This document shows, piece after piece, positions 34,934-43,993 of a stretch of DNA of 64,000 bases (position 1 is the first letter of the stretch; every line of letters begins with the position of its first letter). This DNA is from Mitsuokella multacida DSM 20544. GTDB lineage: Bacteria > Bacillota > Negativicutes > Selenomonadales > Selenomonadaceae. The position numbers and the translations under genes were made by a program. Under the pieces are notes generated by a model, which saw only the letters and a list, made by a program, of their open reading frames with translations, was not told the origin of the DNA and did no database searches. The stretch is from NCBI RefSeq assembly GCF_000155955.1, contig NZ_GG697141.2, forward strand, positions 811,170 through 875,169. The letters run 5' to 3'.

Positions 34934-36175
34934 TCAGGCCATGTTCAGGTATGCCTTCTGCTCCGGCGTCAGCGCATCGATGGCGATGCCCGATGCCTTG
35001 AGCTTGATCTCGGCGATCTTCGTATTGATCTCCTCCGGCATGAGGTGGACGCCCTTCGTCATCTCCTTGCCGTGATGCAGGAGATGCAGTGCCGAGAAGA
35101 ACTGCACGCCGAACGAGAGGTCCATGATCTCGGCCGGATGGCCATCGCCAGCTGCGAGGTTGACGAGGCGGCCCTCCGCGAGCAGGTAGATCTTGCGGCC
35201 GTCCTTCTGCTTGAACTCCTCGATGTTCTTGCGGACCGTGCGGCGCGAGACGGAGAGCGACTCGAGCTCCGGGATGTTGATCTCGACGTCGAAGTGGCCG
35301 GAGTTCGCGAGGATGGCGCCGTCCTTCATGTTTTCGAAGTGCTGCTTGCGGATGACGTCCTTGTCGCCCGTCAGCGTCAGGAAGATGTCGCCGATCTTAG
35401 CGGCTTCATCCATCGGCATGACGCGGAAGCCATCGAATACGGCCTCGATGGCCTTGATCGGATCGACTTCCGTGACGATGACATTGGCGCCGAGGCCGCG
35501 CGCACGCATCGCGCCGCCCTTACCGCACCAACCGTAGCCGGCGATGACGACGTTCTTGCCGGCGATGACGACGTTCGTCGTGCGCATGATGCCGTCCCAG
35601 GTCGACTGGCCCGTGCCGTAGCGGTTATCGAAGAGGTACTTGCAGTAGGCGTCATTGGCCGCAATCATCGGGAACTCGAGCTTGCCCTCATTGGCGAGCG
35701 CGCGCAGGCGATGGACGCCCGTCGTCGTCTCCTCCGAACCGCCGACGATGCCCGAGAGCAGCTCGCGGCGCTTCGTGTGCAGCATGTGCACGAGGTCGCC
35801 GCCGTCGTCGATGACGAAGTCCGGCTTGATGTCGAGTGCCTTGTTGATGAAGGTGTCGTACTCCTCCGGCGTGCAGTCGTGCCAAGCGAAGACGTGCAGG
35901 CCGTCCTCGACGAGCGCGGCGGCTACATCGTCCTGCGTCGACAGCGGGTTGCTGCCCGTGATGGCGACTTCGGCGCCGGCATGGTGGAAGATCTCCGCCA
36001 TGTAGGCCGTCTTGGCCTCGAGATGCAGCGTGATGACCATCTTCTTGCCCGCAAACGGCTTCGAGACGGAGAACTCCTTGTCGACGGCCGCCATGACCGG
36101 CATGAAGTTCTTGACCCAGTTGATCTTATCGTGGCCCGAAGGAGCCAGCTTGATATCGCGAATCATTGATTCCAT
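34934..36175 (-). CDS. ahcY: S-adenosylhomocysteine hydrolase
   Basis: 413 residues from ATG 36175 with GGGAGG eight bases upstream. NAD site VVIAGYGWCGKGGAMRARGLGANVIVTEVDP, substrate region DDGGDLVHML and GSEETTTGVHRLR, and HLEAKTAYM are diagnostic. It is the shorter form that lacks the 40-residue insert of eukaryotic and proteobacterial enzymes. Splits SAH to adenosine and homocysteine. Candidate -10 TAGAAT at 36213-36208. Confidence 0.95.
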   Translation of the reverse strand: MESMIRDIKLAPSGHDKINWVKNFMPVMAAVDKEFSVSKPFAGKKMVITLHLEAKTAYMAEIFHHAGAEVAITGSNPLSTQDDVAAALVEDGLHVFAWHDCTPEEYDTFINKALDIKPDFVIDDGGDLVHMLHTKRRELLSGIVGGSEETTTGVHRLRALANEGKLEFPMIAANDAYCKYLFDNRYGTGQSTWDGIMRTTNVVIAGKNVVIAGYGWCGKGGAMRARGLGANVIVTEVDPIKAIEAVFDGFRVMPMDEAAKIGDIFLTLTGDKDVIRKQHFENMKDGAILANSGHFDVEINIPELESLSVSRRTVRKNIEEFKQKDGRKIYLLAEGRLVNLAAGDGHPAEIMDLSFGVQFFSALHLLHHGKEMTKGVHLMPEEINTKIAEIKLKASGIAIDALTPEQKAYLNMA

Positions 36176-36246
36176 GAATATTGCCTCCCGTAACAAATCT
36201 AACTTCTATTCTATCACAAGTATCTCGCGAAAAAAAGGACACGAGC

Positions 36247-37026
36247 TCAGCGGTCCAAGAGCTTCTCGATGGCGACGTAGTCCGTGAGGTCGACCATCAG
36301 CGGCGTCACGGCGATGTAGCCATGCTCGACGGCGTAGATGTCCGTCGGCTCGCTCTTGTCCGTGTCGAAAATCTCGCCGGCGACCGTGTAGAAGATGCGG
36401 CCATCCGTGCGCTCCTGCTTCTGAAAGGCATTGTGGTAGTCGCGCTTGCCCTGGCGTCCGAAGACGACCTGCGGGCGGCCATCGTCGCCGAGCGTGTAGG
36501 CGCGCGGGAAGTTGACGTTCCAGAAGACGGGCCGCGGCTCATCGGAGGCCTTTTGTGCCGTCATGACGCGCTCCAAGATCGTGGCGAACTCCTCCGCCGC
36601 CTCCTCGTACGAGATGGTGCTGTCCACATCCATCGAGACGGCAAACGAGGCGATGTCGTGCAGCATGCCCTCCATCGCCGCGCCGACCGTGCCCGAGTAG
36701 AGGATGTCCGTCGCGAGGTTCGCGCCGTGGTTGATGCCGGAGACGACGACATCCGGCTTCTCCTCGGCCAACGCCTCGAGATAGAGCTTGACGCTGTCCG
36801 TCGGCGTGCCGTCGACGGCCCAGGCCTCGATGCCGTACTTTGCGGCGAGTTCCTCACCGCGCACGAGCTCGAGCGGCCGGCCGACGTTCAGGGCATGGGC
36901 CATGCCGCTCTGCTGGCGGGCCGGCGCCGAGACGATGACCGTGTGCTTGCGCGCACAGAATGCTTTGACGAGCGCCTCGAGGCCTTTGGCCTGGATGCCG
37001 TCATCATTGGAGATCAGGATTCGCAT
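36247..37026 (-). CDS. surE: 5'/3'-nucleotidase SurE
   Basis: 259 residues from ATG 37026 (AAGGA upstream), where the family sequence MRILISNDDGIQAKGLEAL begins; the frame is open further but that reads into the tRNA terminator. Metal-binding NDDG, NVGRPLELVRGEE, DGTPTDSVKLYL, and SGINHGANLATDILYSGTVGAAMEG are all present. Hydrolyses nucleoside monophosphates; cytoplasmic. Confidence 0.96.
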   Translation of the reverse strand: MRILISNDDGIQAKGLEALVKAFCARKHTVIVSAPARQQSGMAHALNVGRPLELVRGEELAAKYGIEAWAVDGTPTDSVKLYLEALAEEKPDVVVSGINHGANLATDILYSGTVGAAMEGMLHDIASFAVSMDVDSTISYEEAAEEFATILERVMTAQKASDEPRPVFWNVNFPRAYTLGDDGRPQVVFGRQGKRDYHNAFQKQERTDGRIFYTVAGEIFDTDKSEPTDIYAVEHGYIAVTPLMVDLTDYVAIEKLLDR

Positions 37027-37078
37027 GATGTCATTCCTTTCTATTTCTCTATTTCTGTTCCATTCCCATTGCAGATAC

Positions 37079-37105
37079 AAAAAAGGCTCCTCTTTGCAAG
37101 GAGCC
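37079..37105 (-). terminator. Terminator of the tRNA-Lys genes
   Basis: GGCTCC, nine-base loop, GGAGCC, TTTTTT on the minus strand, 13 bases past the second tRNA. Confidence 0.85.
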
Positions 37106-37117
37106 GTTATCTCAAAA

Positions 37118-37271
<154 letters not shown>

Positions 37272-37317
37272 TCATCTTTCTTTTGTCTGTCAGTCGCTGT
37301 CGCAACCAACGAATATT

Positions 37318-37346
37318 ATTATAGACGGGAGCTCCATTTCTGTCAA
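37318..37346 (-). promoter_or_regulatory. Consensus promoter of the tRNA-Lys pair
   Basis: Perfect TTGACA (37346-37341), 17 bases, TATAAT (37323-37318). Upstream A-tracts between 37350 and 37380 look like an UP element, as in strong stable-RNA promoters. Confidence 0.85.
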
Positions 37347-37365
37347 CACCCTTTTGCTATTTTTT

Positions 37366-38565
37366 TTATTTTTTTTCGCCTGCCCCGCCGAAGCACGCCT
37401 GCAGCTTGAAGAACGCCGTGCCGAAAAGACCCGAGAGGATGGACGCCGAGAGGATGCTGATCTTCGCGAGGTCGAGCATCGCGCTGTCCGTGAAGGCCAG
37501 CGAGGCGATGAAGATGGACATCGTGAAGCCGATGCCGCCGAGCATGCCCGTCGCTGCGAGCTGGCTCTTCGTCGCATTGCCCGGCAGCTGCAGACGGAAG
37601 ACCTTGCAGAGCACGAAGACCGCGCCGAAGATGCCGATGGGCTTGCCGAGGCAGAGACCCGCGAGGATGCCGAGGAAAATCGGCGACGTCATGTCAAGCG
37701 TCGCGAGCGAGATGGCAACACCGGCATTCGCCAGCGCGAAGATCGGCATGATGGCGTAGGCCGACCACGGCTCGAGCGCGTGCTCGAGCTTATGCAAGAG
37801 CGACGCCTCCGGGTCCGCGGCCGCCGGGATGGAGAGGCCGAGCAGCACGCCCGCAATCGTCGGGTGGATGCCCGCCTGCAGGAAGGCCAGCCAGGCGACG
37901 AGGCCGAGCGCGATGTAGGCCGGCAGGAAACGCACGCGGAAGCGGCCGAGCACGAAGGCCGCCGCCACTGCCGCGAGCCCTAGGAAGAGCGCCGACACCG
38001 TGAGGTCCGTGTTGTAGAACAGCGCGATGACGACGATGGCGCCGAGGTCATCGACGATGGCGAGCGCCGTCAGGAAGACGACGAGACCGAGCGGCGCCTG
38101 GCGCGCGGCGATGGTCATAATGCCGAGCGCGAAGGCGATGTCCGTCGCCATCGGGATGCCCCAGCCGCCGAACGTCGGCTGGCCGTAGTTGATGGCCGCG
38201 TAGAAGATGGCCGGCACGAGCATGCCGCCGAGCGCCGCGCCGACAGGCAGAAGCATCGCTGAATACGTGCGCAGCTCCCCGTAGAGGAATTCGCGCTTGA
38301 TCTCGAGGCCGATGACGAAGAAGAACACGGCCATGAGACCGTCGTTGATCCAGTGCAGCAGCCCCATCTCGAGCACGTACTCCCCTGCCCCGACGGCAAT
38401 CGGGTAGTGCAGCAGATGCTCGTACGATTCCGATAGCGGCGAATTCGCCACGATGAGTGCGAGGATGGCACAGGCGAGCAGGATGACGCCGCTGCTCGCT
38501 TCCCAGCGCAGGAACGCGAGGAAAGGCTCCGCAAGCCCCTGCATGGATTTGATTGTCTCTTTCAT
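37366..38565 (-). CDS. nhaA: Na+/H+ antiporter NhaA
   Basis: 399 residues, about 12 membrane segments. NhaA signatures: FLRWEASSGVILLACAILALIVANSPL, NDGLMAVFFFVIGLEIKREFL, GWGIPMATDIAFALGI (with the paired Asp ATDIAFA), FLTALAIVDDLGAIVVIALFY (second Asp pair), and LGKPIGIFGAV. Exports sodium in exchange for protons at alkaline pH. Stands alone between the tRNA promoter and the pst terminator. Confidence 0.96.
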   Translation of the reverse strand: MKETIKSMQGLAEPFLAFLRWEASSGVILLACAILALIVANSPLSESYEHLLHYPIAVGAGEYVLEMGLLHWINDGLMAVFFFVIGLEIKREFLYGELRTYSAMLLPVGAALGGMLVPAIFYAAINYGQPTFGGWGIPMATDIAFALGIMTIAARQAPLGLVVFLTALAIVDDLGAIVVIALFYNTDLTVSALFLGLAAVAAAFVLGRFRVRFLPAYIALGLVAWLAFLQAGIHPTIAGVLLGLSIPAAADPEASLLHKLEHALEPWSAYAIMPIFALANAGVAISLATLDMTSPIFLGILAGLCLGKPIGIFGAVFVLCKVFRLQLPGNATKSQLAATGMLGGIGFTMSIFIASLAFTDSAMLDLAKISILSASILSGLFGTAFFKLQACFGGAGEKK

Positions 38566-38712
38566 GATTCCATCACTTCCTTTTCTTGTTCATTTCTCTT
38601 GCTTCTTGTTTCAATTTCTTTGGTAGCATGATGTCAGGGCTCTGCCACAGCATGCAGAGTCCTTATTCTTACTCTACCATAGAAATCTGAGAAAGAAAAG
38701 GAACTGTATCAC

Positions 38713-38733
38713 AAAAAGCACCACGAAGGTGCT
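38713..38733 (-). terminator. Terminator of pstS-C-A
   Basis: AGCACC, loop TTCGT, GGTGCT, TTTTTG on the minus strand, 58 bases past the pstA stop. Confidence 0.8.
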
Positions 38734-38790
38734 CCCCGCGGCCCGGAAAAGCCGGACCGGCAGGAGGCAGAGGTTCGTGATGCTTTGGAA

Positions 38791-39642
38791 TCATGCTTTC
38801 GTTTTGTGGCTGAGCAGCTTGACCGGCAGCAGCAGGACAAAGTTGAAGACGAGGATCACGAGGATCAGCAGGGCGCCGATACCATTGGCGATGGCATCGC
38901 GGTCCGGCACGAGGCCCGTACTCATGAGGTACCAGAGGTGGACAGCCAGCGTCTCGCCGCCTGCCATGACGTCCGTGTCGAACATGTGGCGCGATACCGT
39001 CGTGCCTGCCGTGAAGATCAGGATGGCCGTCTCGCCGAGTGCGCGGCCCGCCGTCAGCGTGATGCCCGTGATGATGCCCGGCATGGCGCTCGGCAGCACG
39101 ACCTTGAAGATCGTCTGGAGCTTCGTCGCACCGAGTGCGAGGCTTGCCTCTTCATACGACTTCGGCACCGTGCGGATGGATTCCTCCGTCACGCGCACGA
39201 GCATCGGCAGGTTCAGGAGGACGAGCGTCAGGGAGCCGCCGAGGATGGAGAAGCCCATGTTCATCATGTTGACGAAGATGATCATGCCGAACAGGCCGAG
39301 TACGATGGACGGCACCGTCGCGAGGCTCTCGACCGAGAGGCGGATGCACTTCGTCAGCTTGTTCTCCCGCGCGTACTCCGCGAGGTAGATGCCAGCGCCG
39401 AGCGCGATAGGGATGGAGATAGCCATCGAGAGGAAGAGCATGTAGAACGAGTTGAAGAGCTGCGAGCCGACGCCACCGCCCGCCATTATGTCGCTCGACT
39501 TGCCGAGGATGAAGTGCGGCGAGAGGACCGGCAGGCCCTTGTAGAGAAGATAGCCGAGGAAGGCAGCGAGCAGGCCGAGGATGAAGAATCCCACGAGCCA
39601 GAGGCATGTCCTCGCAAGTTGATTCTGTACTTTCGTGTTCAT
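38791..39642 (-). CDS. pstA: Phosphate ABC transporter permease PstA
   Basis: 283 residues with six membrane segments. The permease EAA loop ESIRTVPKSYEEASLALGATKLQTIFKVVLPSAMPGI is clear, plus SVESLATVPSIVLGLFG. Second permease of the high-affinity phosphate importer. ATG follows AGGAGGGTATAAT and lies one base after the pstC stop. Confidence 0.96.
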   Translation of the reverse strand: MNTKVQNQLARTCLWLVGFFILGLLAAFLGYLLYKGLPVLSPHFILGKSSDIMAGGGVGSQLFNSFYMLFLSMAISIPIALGAGIYLAEYARENKLTKCIRLSVESLATVPSIVLGLFGMIIFVNMMNMGFSILGGSLTLVLLNLPMLVRVTEESIRTVPKSYEEASLALGATKLQTIFKVVLPSAMPGIITGITLTAGRALGETAILIFTAGTTVSRHMFDTDVMAGGETLAVHLWYLMSTGLVPDRDAIANGIGALLILVILVFNFVLLLPVKLLSHKTKA

Positions 39643-39643
39643 A

Positions 39644-40561
39644 TTATACCCTCCTCGTGCCGAAGCGGCGGATGACCAGGATCATGGCGAGCGAGATCAA
39701 GAGCAGTACGAAGGCCATGAGGAACAGTGCGTTGCCCCAGACCGAGCCGAACGGCGTATTGCCCATCTCGACGACAATGTTACTCGTCAGCGTTGCGGTC
39801 GGTGAGAGCAGCGACGTGACGATCTGCGGCGTGTTGCCGATGAGCATCTGCACCGCCATCGTCTCGCCGATCGCGCGCGCCATCGCGAGCACGACAGCCG
39901 TCAGGATGCCAGGCGCTGCGGCTGGCACGATGACGTGGACCATCGTCTGCCACCACGTTGCGCCGAGCGCGAGGCTCGCCTCCTCCAGCGGCTTCGGCAC
40001 GGCATTGAGCGCATCCGTGCTGATGGAGAGGATCGTCGGCATGATCATGATGGCGAGCACGAGCGAAGCCGCGAGCACGCCGAAGCCCGTCGTCGCGCCG
40101 AGCGCATCGCGCAGGTACGGCACGAGCAGCGTCAGGCCGATGTAGCCATAGACGACCGACGGGATGGCGACGTAGAGGTCCGTCGCCGGACGCATGATGT
40201 TCTTGAGCCAGCTCGGTGCGACCTTCGCGAGGAAGATGGCGCCGAGCAGGCCGAGCGGCGCGCCGATGAGAACGGAGAGGATTGTCGTCACCAGCGAGCC
40301 GACGATGAATGAGAGTGCACCAAACTTACCGAGCGAAGGATCCCAGCTCGCGCTGAAGAAGAACTCCAGCGGGCTGACCTCCGCGAAAGTCATGAGGCCC
40401 TGCTTGCCGACAAAGAAGATGATCGAGAAGATGATGATCGTCATGAGAAAGGCAGCCGCAATGAAGAGATACCGCCCGCACTTGTCGTAGAATAGCCTGC
40501 GCTCATGACCGCCGCCCGACTGTTTGCCATCGAGGCGGCCGATTGTTGCTGCCCGTTCCAT
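39644..40561 (-). CDS. pstC: Phosphate ABC transporter permease PstC
   Basis: 305 residues from ATG 40561, where AGGAGG stands five bases upstream. Six membrane segments; EAA loop DALNAVPKPLEEASLALGATWWQTMVHVIVPAAAPGIL and ATDLYVAIPSVVYGYIGL are PstC features. Partner of PstA. 84 bases after pstS. Confidence 0.96.
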   Translation of the reverse strand: MERAATIGRLDGKQSGGGHERRLFYDKCGRYLFIAAAFLMTIIIFSIIFFVGKQGLMTFAEVSPLEFFFSASWDPSLGKFGALSFIVGSLVTTILSVLIGAPLGLLGAIFLAKVAPSWLKNIMRPATDLYVAIPSVVYGYIGLTLLVPYLRDALGATTGFGVLAASLVLAIMIMPTILSISTDALNAVPKPLEEASLALGATWWQTMVHVIVPAAAPGILTAVVLAMARAIGETMAVQMLIGNTPQIVTSLLSPTATLTSNIVVEMGNTPFGSVWGNALFLMAFVLLLISLAMILVIRRFGTRRV

Positions 40562-40645
40562 AAAAACCTCCTGTATAAACGTGATGCAGGACATCCGTCC
40601 TGCATCATCCTACCCTTTTACTGTTTGTTCCGTTATTGCTTCTGA

Positions 40646-41518
40646 TTACTTCTGCGGCATCTTGTTGACCGGGATGAAGCCGAGTTTCTCTACCTGCGTG
40701 TTCTGGAACTCATCGCTGAGGATGTAGTCGATGAAGGCCTTGACAGCACCCGTCGGCTCGCCCTTCGTGTACATGTGGCCGTAGCCGTAGATCGGATACT
40801 TGCCATCGATGATGTTCTGCGGGGAATACTCGACACCGTCGAACTTCAGGACCTTGACAGAGTCATCGGCATACGGTGCATCGACATAGCCGATGGAACC
40901 CGGCGTGCTGGCGATAGCGGCACGGACCGCACCGTTGGAATCCTGGATGACGGCGTTATCCGTGAAGGAAGCGCCCTTGAGGACAACATCCGCAATCGTA
41001 GCGCGCGAACCCGAGGACTTTGCACGGTGGATCAGCGTGATCGGCTGGTCATCGCCGCCGACTTCCTTCCAGCTCGTGATCTTGCCCGTCAGGATGTCGA
41101 TGACCTGCTGCTTCGTGAGGTTGTCGACCTTGTTGGCCTTGTCGACGATGAAGACGAACGGCTCAACGACAACCTTGTGGTCAACGAGTCCTTTGTCCTT
41201 GTACTCGTCCGGCAGGTTGACATCCGAGTTACCGATCTGGACGGAACCCTCAGCGACCTGGTTCATGCCCGTGAAGGAGCCGCCGCCTGCAACATTGACC
41301 GTGACCTTCTCGTACTTATCTTGGAATGCTTCCTGAGCCGGCTTCAAGAGCGGCAGCAGGGCCGTCGAGCCCGAAGCCGAGATCTTGCCGGAGATTTCCT
41401 GTGCAGCGCTCCCAGAAGAGCTGGCTGCCTGCTGGCTGCCGCCGCACCCCGTCAGCAGGACTGCCGCACTCGCGACTACAGCGCCGACGGAAAGAAGTTT
41501 CTTCATCTTGTTGAACAT
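40646..41518 (-). CDS. pstS: Phosphate-binding lipoprotein PstS
   Basis: 290 residues from ATG 41518 (GGGGAGG upstream). Lipoprotein signal with lipobox LLTGCG. Phosphate-binding blocks GKISASGSTALLPLLKPAQEAFQ, VNVAGGGSFTGMNQVAEGSVQIGNSD, IHRAKSSGSRATI and TPGSIGYVDAPYAD are present. Anchored outside the inner membrane. First gene of pstS-C-A, behind a Pho box. Confidence 0.96.
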   Translation of the reverse strand: MFNKMKKLLSVGAVVASAAVLLTGCGGSQQAASSSGSAAQEISGKISASGSTALLPLLKPAQEAFQDKYEKVTVNVAGGGSFTGMNQVAEGSVQIGNSDVNLPDEYKDKGLVDHKVVVEPFVFIVDKANKVDNLTKQQVIDILTGKITSWKEVGGDDQPITLIHRAKSSGSRATIADVVLKGASFTDNAVIQDSNGAVRAAIASTPGSIGYVDAPYADDSVKVLKFDGVEYSPQNIIDGKYPIYGYGHMYTKGEPTGAVKAFIDYILSDEFQNTQVEKLGFIPVNKMPQK

Positions 41519-41589
41519 ATTATTTCCTCCCCAAATCATTTGCTGATTGGAACCTTGGAGCCCTTCGGCTCCCTTCATCGTTCTCCTAT

Positions 41590-41643
41590 ATCGTAGCAAA
41601 GAACCGGCGGCCGTTTGTTGTCTCCATGTTACGCTTTTGTTAA
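41590..41643 (-). promoter_or_regulatory. Pho box and -10 of pstS
   Basis: Minus strand: TTAACA-5-GTAACA-5-ACAACA (41643-41616), each hexamer 11 bases from the next, then exactly 20 bases and TACGAT (41595-41590). The pstB promoter has the same geometry. Eleven-base spaced T-x-A-C-A hexamers are the PhoP/PhoB target type, so phosphate-starvation control is likely. Confidence 0.75.
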
Positions 41644-41664
41644 ATCCAAATGCCATCTGCGCAA

Positions 41665-41688
41665 CAAAAAAGCCGCCCGGAGGCGGCT
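41665..41688 (-). terminator. Terminator of the DUF554 gene
   Basis: AGCCGCC, loop TCCG, GGCGGCT, TTTTT on the minus strand, ten bases past the stop. Confidence 0.85.
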
Positions 41689-41697
41689 TGATGGTTG

Positions 41698-42414
41698 TCA
41701 GAGCACCCAAATGACGGCGATGACGAGTGCGGGCAGGAGATTGGCGACGCGCACGTGCGGCAGGCCGAAGAGGTTTGTGCCGACGCAGAAGATCAGGATG
41801 TTGCCGACGGCGCTGAGGCTCTTGAGGGCGGCGGGCGTCATGACGGGCTCGAGGAAGCCGGCCAGCAGGAAGATGGTCCCCTGGAAGATGCCGACGGAGA
41901 GCGCGGAGAAGATGCAGCCCTTGCCGAGCGTCGAGGTCATGATCATGACGATGACGGCGTCGAGCACGGTCTTGGCAAACAGGACGGACGGGTCGCTGAG
42001 CAGGCGGTCGTTGATGGAGCCGATGACGGCCATCGCGCCGATGCAGACCGTCAGGGACGCGGTGACGAAGCCGTCGACGAAACGCGTGTCGCCGCTGCTG
42101 CCCGTCCTGCGCCGCAGCCAGATGCCGAAGCGCTCCATCTTATCCTCGAGGTCGATGGCCTCGCCGAGCAGCGCGCCGCCGATGAGGCTCGCGAGCATGC
42201 AGTTCGTGCCGACGAGCAGGACCTTCCCGTCAGCACCGACCTCCAGCATCTCCTTGACCGTCCCCGTCAGGCCGAGGAACATGACGGCCACGGCACAGGC
42301 CATCATGAGCGTCTTCTGGAATCGCTCCGATATCAGCCGCCCGCAGCCGAGCCCCAAGAGGCCGCCGCCGACAATCCCCAACACATTTGCCAAGATACCG
42401 ATTCCTGGAAACAA
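41698..42414 (-). CDS. DUF554 family membrane protein
   Basis: 238 residues, about seven membrane segments, YqgA/YdfK-like (FPGIGILANVLGIVGGGLLG start; GAMAVIGSINDRL; FAKTVLDAVIVMIMTSTLGKG). Function unknown in the family. I start at TTG 42414, which gives the family N terminus; the ATG at 42471 overlaps a TGCTATAAT -10 box and so would lie upstream of the transcript. Confidence 0.85.
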   Translation of the reverse strand: MFPGIGILANVLGIVGGGLLGLGCGRLISERFQKTLMMACAVAVMFLGLTGTVKEMLEVGADGKVLLVGTNCMLASLIGGALLGEAIDLEDKMERFGIWLRRRTGSSGDTRFVDGFVTASLTVCIGAMAVIGSINDRLLSDPSVLFAKTVLDAVIVMIMTSTLGKGCIFSALSVGIFQGTIFLLAGFLEPVMTPAALKSLSAVGNILIFCVGTNLFGLPHVRVANLLPALVIAVIWVL

Positions 42415-42469
42415 GAAATCCCCGCCCTTCTGAACGAACAAAACAAAAAATGAAATCAAGAACAGATTC

Positions 42470-42478
42470 ATTATAGCA
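42470..42478 (-). promoter_or_regulatory. Extended -10 promoter of the DUF554 gene
   Basis: TGCTATAAT on the minus strand; no good -35 box. It supports the downstream TTG start. The 306 bases between this gene's start and the next gene otherwise hold only the plus-strand promoter at 42611. Confidence 0.55.
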
Positions 42479-42610
42479 TACGACAGCAATGCTTCATGAA
42501 ACCCGCCTCGCTCTTTTACTTTTACTTCATCAAAGATTCATCCGCATCTCAGTTTCTGCGCGGTACAGATGACACTTTCCTGAAAAAACAAATTCTGCGC
42601 CTGCTGTGGC

Positions 42611-42639
42611 TTGACAAGGGGAAGGCGATACTCTAGGAT
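42611..42639 (+). promoter_or_regulatory. Promoter of the SotB-like exporter
   Basis: TTGACA, 17 bases, TAGGAT, 82 bases before the ATG. Confidence 0.7.
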
Positions 42640-42720
42640 AAGGAATTGTCGTTCTTATGATTGCGAACCATCATCAATCTATACATCTATGAATCAAGCA
42701 AATCAAGAAAGGATGCTGTC

Positions 42721-43902
42721 ATGCTGCCACCTATCCCGTGGAAGTACGCCCTGCCGCTCTTCGGCCTGGCTACGTCCGCTTTTGTATTCAATACGTCTGA
42801 GTTCATGCCGATTGGCCTGCTCTCGGACATCGCCGCTTCTTTTGCGATGACGCCTGCGCAGACGGGCATCATGATCACGGTCTATGCCTGGATGGTCGGC
42901 TTGCTCTCGCTGCCGTTGATGCTGGTGGCCTGCCGCATGGAGCTGCGCCGCCTGCTGCTCCTGACGATCGGCCTCTTCATGCTCGGGCAGCTCGGCTCTG
43001 CCTTCGCGGTGAACTTCCCGATGCTCATGGGTGCGCGCATCGCGGTCGCCTGCGCCCACTCCATCTTCTGGTCGATTGCGGGGCCGCTCGCCACGCGCCT
43101 CGTCACGCAGGTGCGCCAGCCGTTCGCTCTCTCGATGATCGCGACGGGCTCCTCGATTGCCATGATCTTCGGCCTGCCGCTCGGGCGCGTCGTCGGCCTG
43201 GCGCTCGGTTGGCGCATGACGTTCCTCTCGCTCGCCGTCATCGCCTTCCTCGCGCTCGTCTTCCTCTGGCGCGTCTTCCCGCCACTCTCAAAGCAGGAAC
43301 CGTTCTCGCTGCGCGAGCTGCCCACGCTCTTCCACAATCCTCTGACGCGCGGCATCTTCATCCTGTCGCTGCTCTTCGCGACGGCGTACTTCACGACGTA
43401 CAGTTTCATCGAGCCGTTCCTCGCGACGGTCGCTGGCTTCGCGCCGATGTCCATCACCTGGACGCTCATGGTGCTCGGGCTCTGCGGCTTCCTCGGCAGC
43501 GTGCTGTTCTCGCGCCTCTACGGCCTGCACCGCTGCCTCGTGCTGCGCAGCGGCGTCATCGGGCTCTTCATCGCCCTGCTTGTCTTCCTGCCCGCGGCCG
43601 CCTTCACGCCGACGATACTGGCCTGCTGCATGCTGCTCGGCACGATCTCGACGATGTTCAACGTCGCGATGCAGGCAGAGCTCATCCGCGGCTGCTCGCG
43701 CACGGACGCGCCAGTCGCCATGTCGATCTTCTCGGGCATCTTCAACGTCGGCATCGGCAGCGGCACCTTCCTCAGCGGCTATCTCGCGGCTGACGGCGCG
43801 CTCCCGAACATCGGCTTCTTCGGCGCAGCCATCGCCTCGTTTGCCGTCCTCTACCTGTTCGCCTTCTATCTGCCGGCCATCCAGAAGATGGCCAGCCGCT
43901 GA
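42721..43902 (+). CDS. MFS exporter, SotB-like (DHA1 group)
   Basis: 393 residues, 12 membrane segments. Strong resemblance to the sugar-efflux carrier SotB: FNTSEFMPIGLLSDIAASFAM, ITVYAWMVGLLSLPLMLV, RIAVACAHSIFWSIAGPLA, ATGSSIAMIFGLPLGRVVGLALGWR. ATG 42721 follows AAGAAAGGATG. One of the few plus-strand genes; monocistronic between its promoter and a strong terminator. Could export sugars or drugs. Confidence 0.88.
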   Translation: MLPPIPWKYALPLFGLATSAFVFNTSEFMPIGLLSDIAASFAMTPAQTGIMITVYAWMVGLLSLPLMLVACRMELRRLLLLTIGLFMLGQLGSAFAVNFPMLMGARIAVACAHSIFWSIAGPLATRLVTQVRQPFALSMIATGSSIAMIFGLPLGRVVGLALGWRMTFLSLAVIAFLALVFLWRVFPPLSKQEPFSLRELPTLFHNPLTRGIFILSLLFATAYFTTYSFIEPFLATVAGFAPMSITWTLMVLGLCGFLGSVLFSRLYGLHRCLVLRSGVIGLFIALLVFLPAAAFTPTILACCMLLGTISTMFNVAMQAELIRGCSRTDAPVAMSIFSGIFNVGIGSGTFLSGYLAADGALPNIGFFGAAIASFAVLYLFAFYLPAIQKMASR

Positions 43903-43935
43903 CCTCTCCGCCCAACGGCAACCAAAAGATAAAAC

Positions 43936-43993
43936 GAAAACGCCTGCTCGTCATGCAGTCCTGTAATCATGCCATGACGGGCAGGCGTTTTTT
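43936..43993. terminator. Bidirectional terminator between convergent genes
   Basis: Long stem AAACGCCTGC..CGTCATG / CATGACG..GCAGGCGTTT with T-run, between the exporter and the GGDEF/EAL gene. Confidence 0.9.

Noticed and set aside
33642..36175. SAM or SAH riboswitch upstream of ahcY-mtaD
   Set aside because: Only about 70 bases separate ahcY from surE, with a simple promoter and no conserved aptamer pattern.
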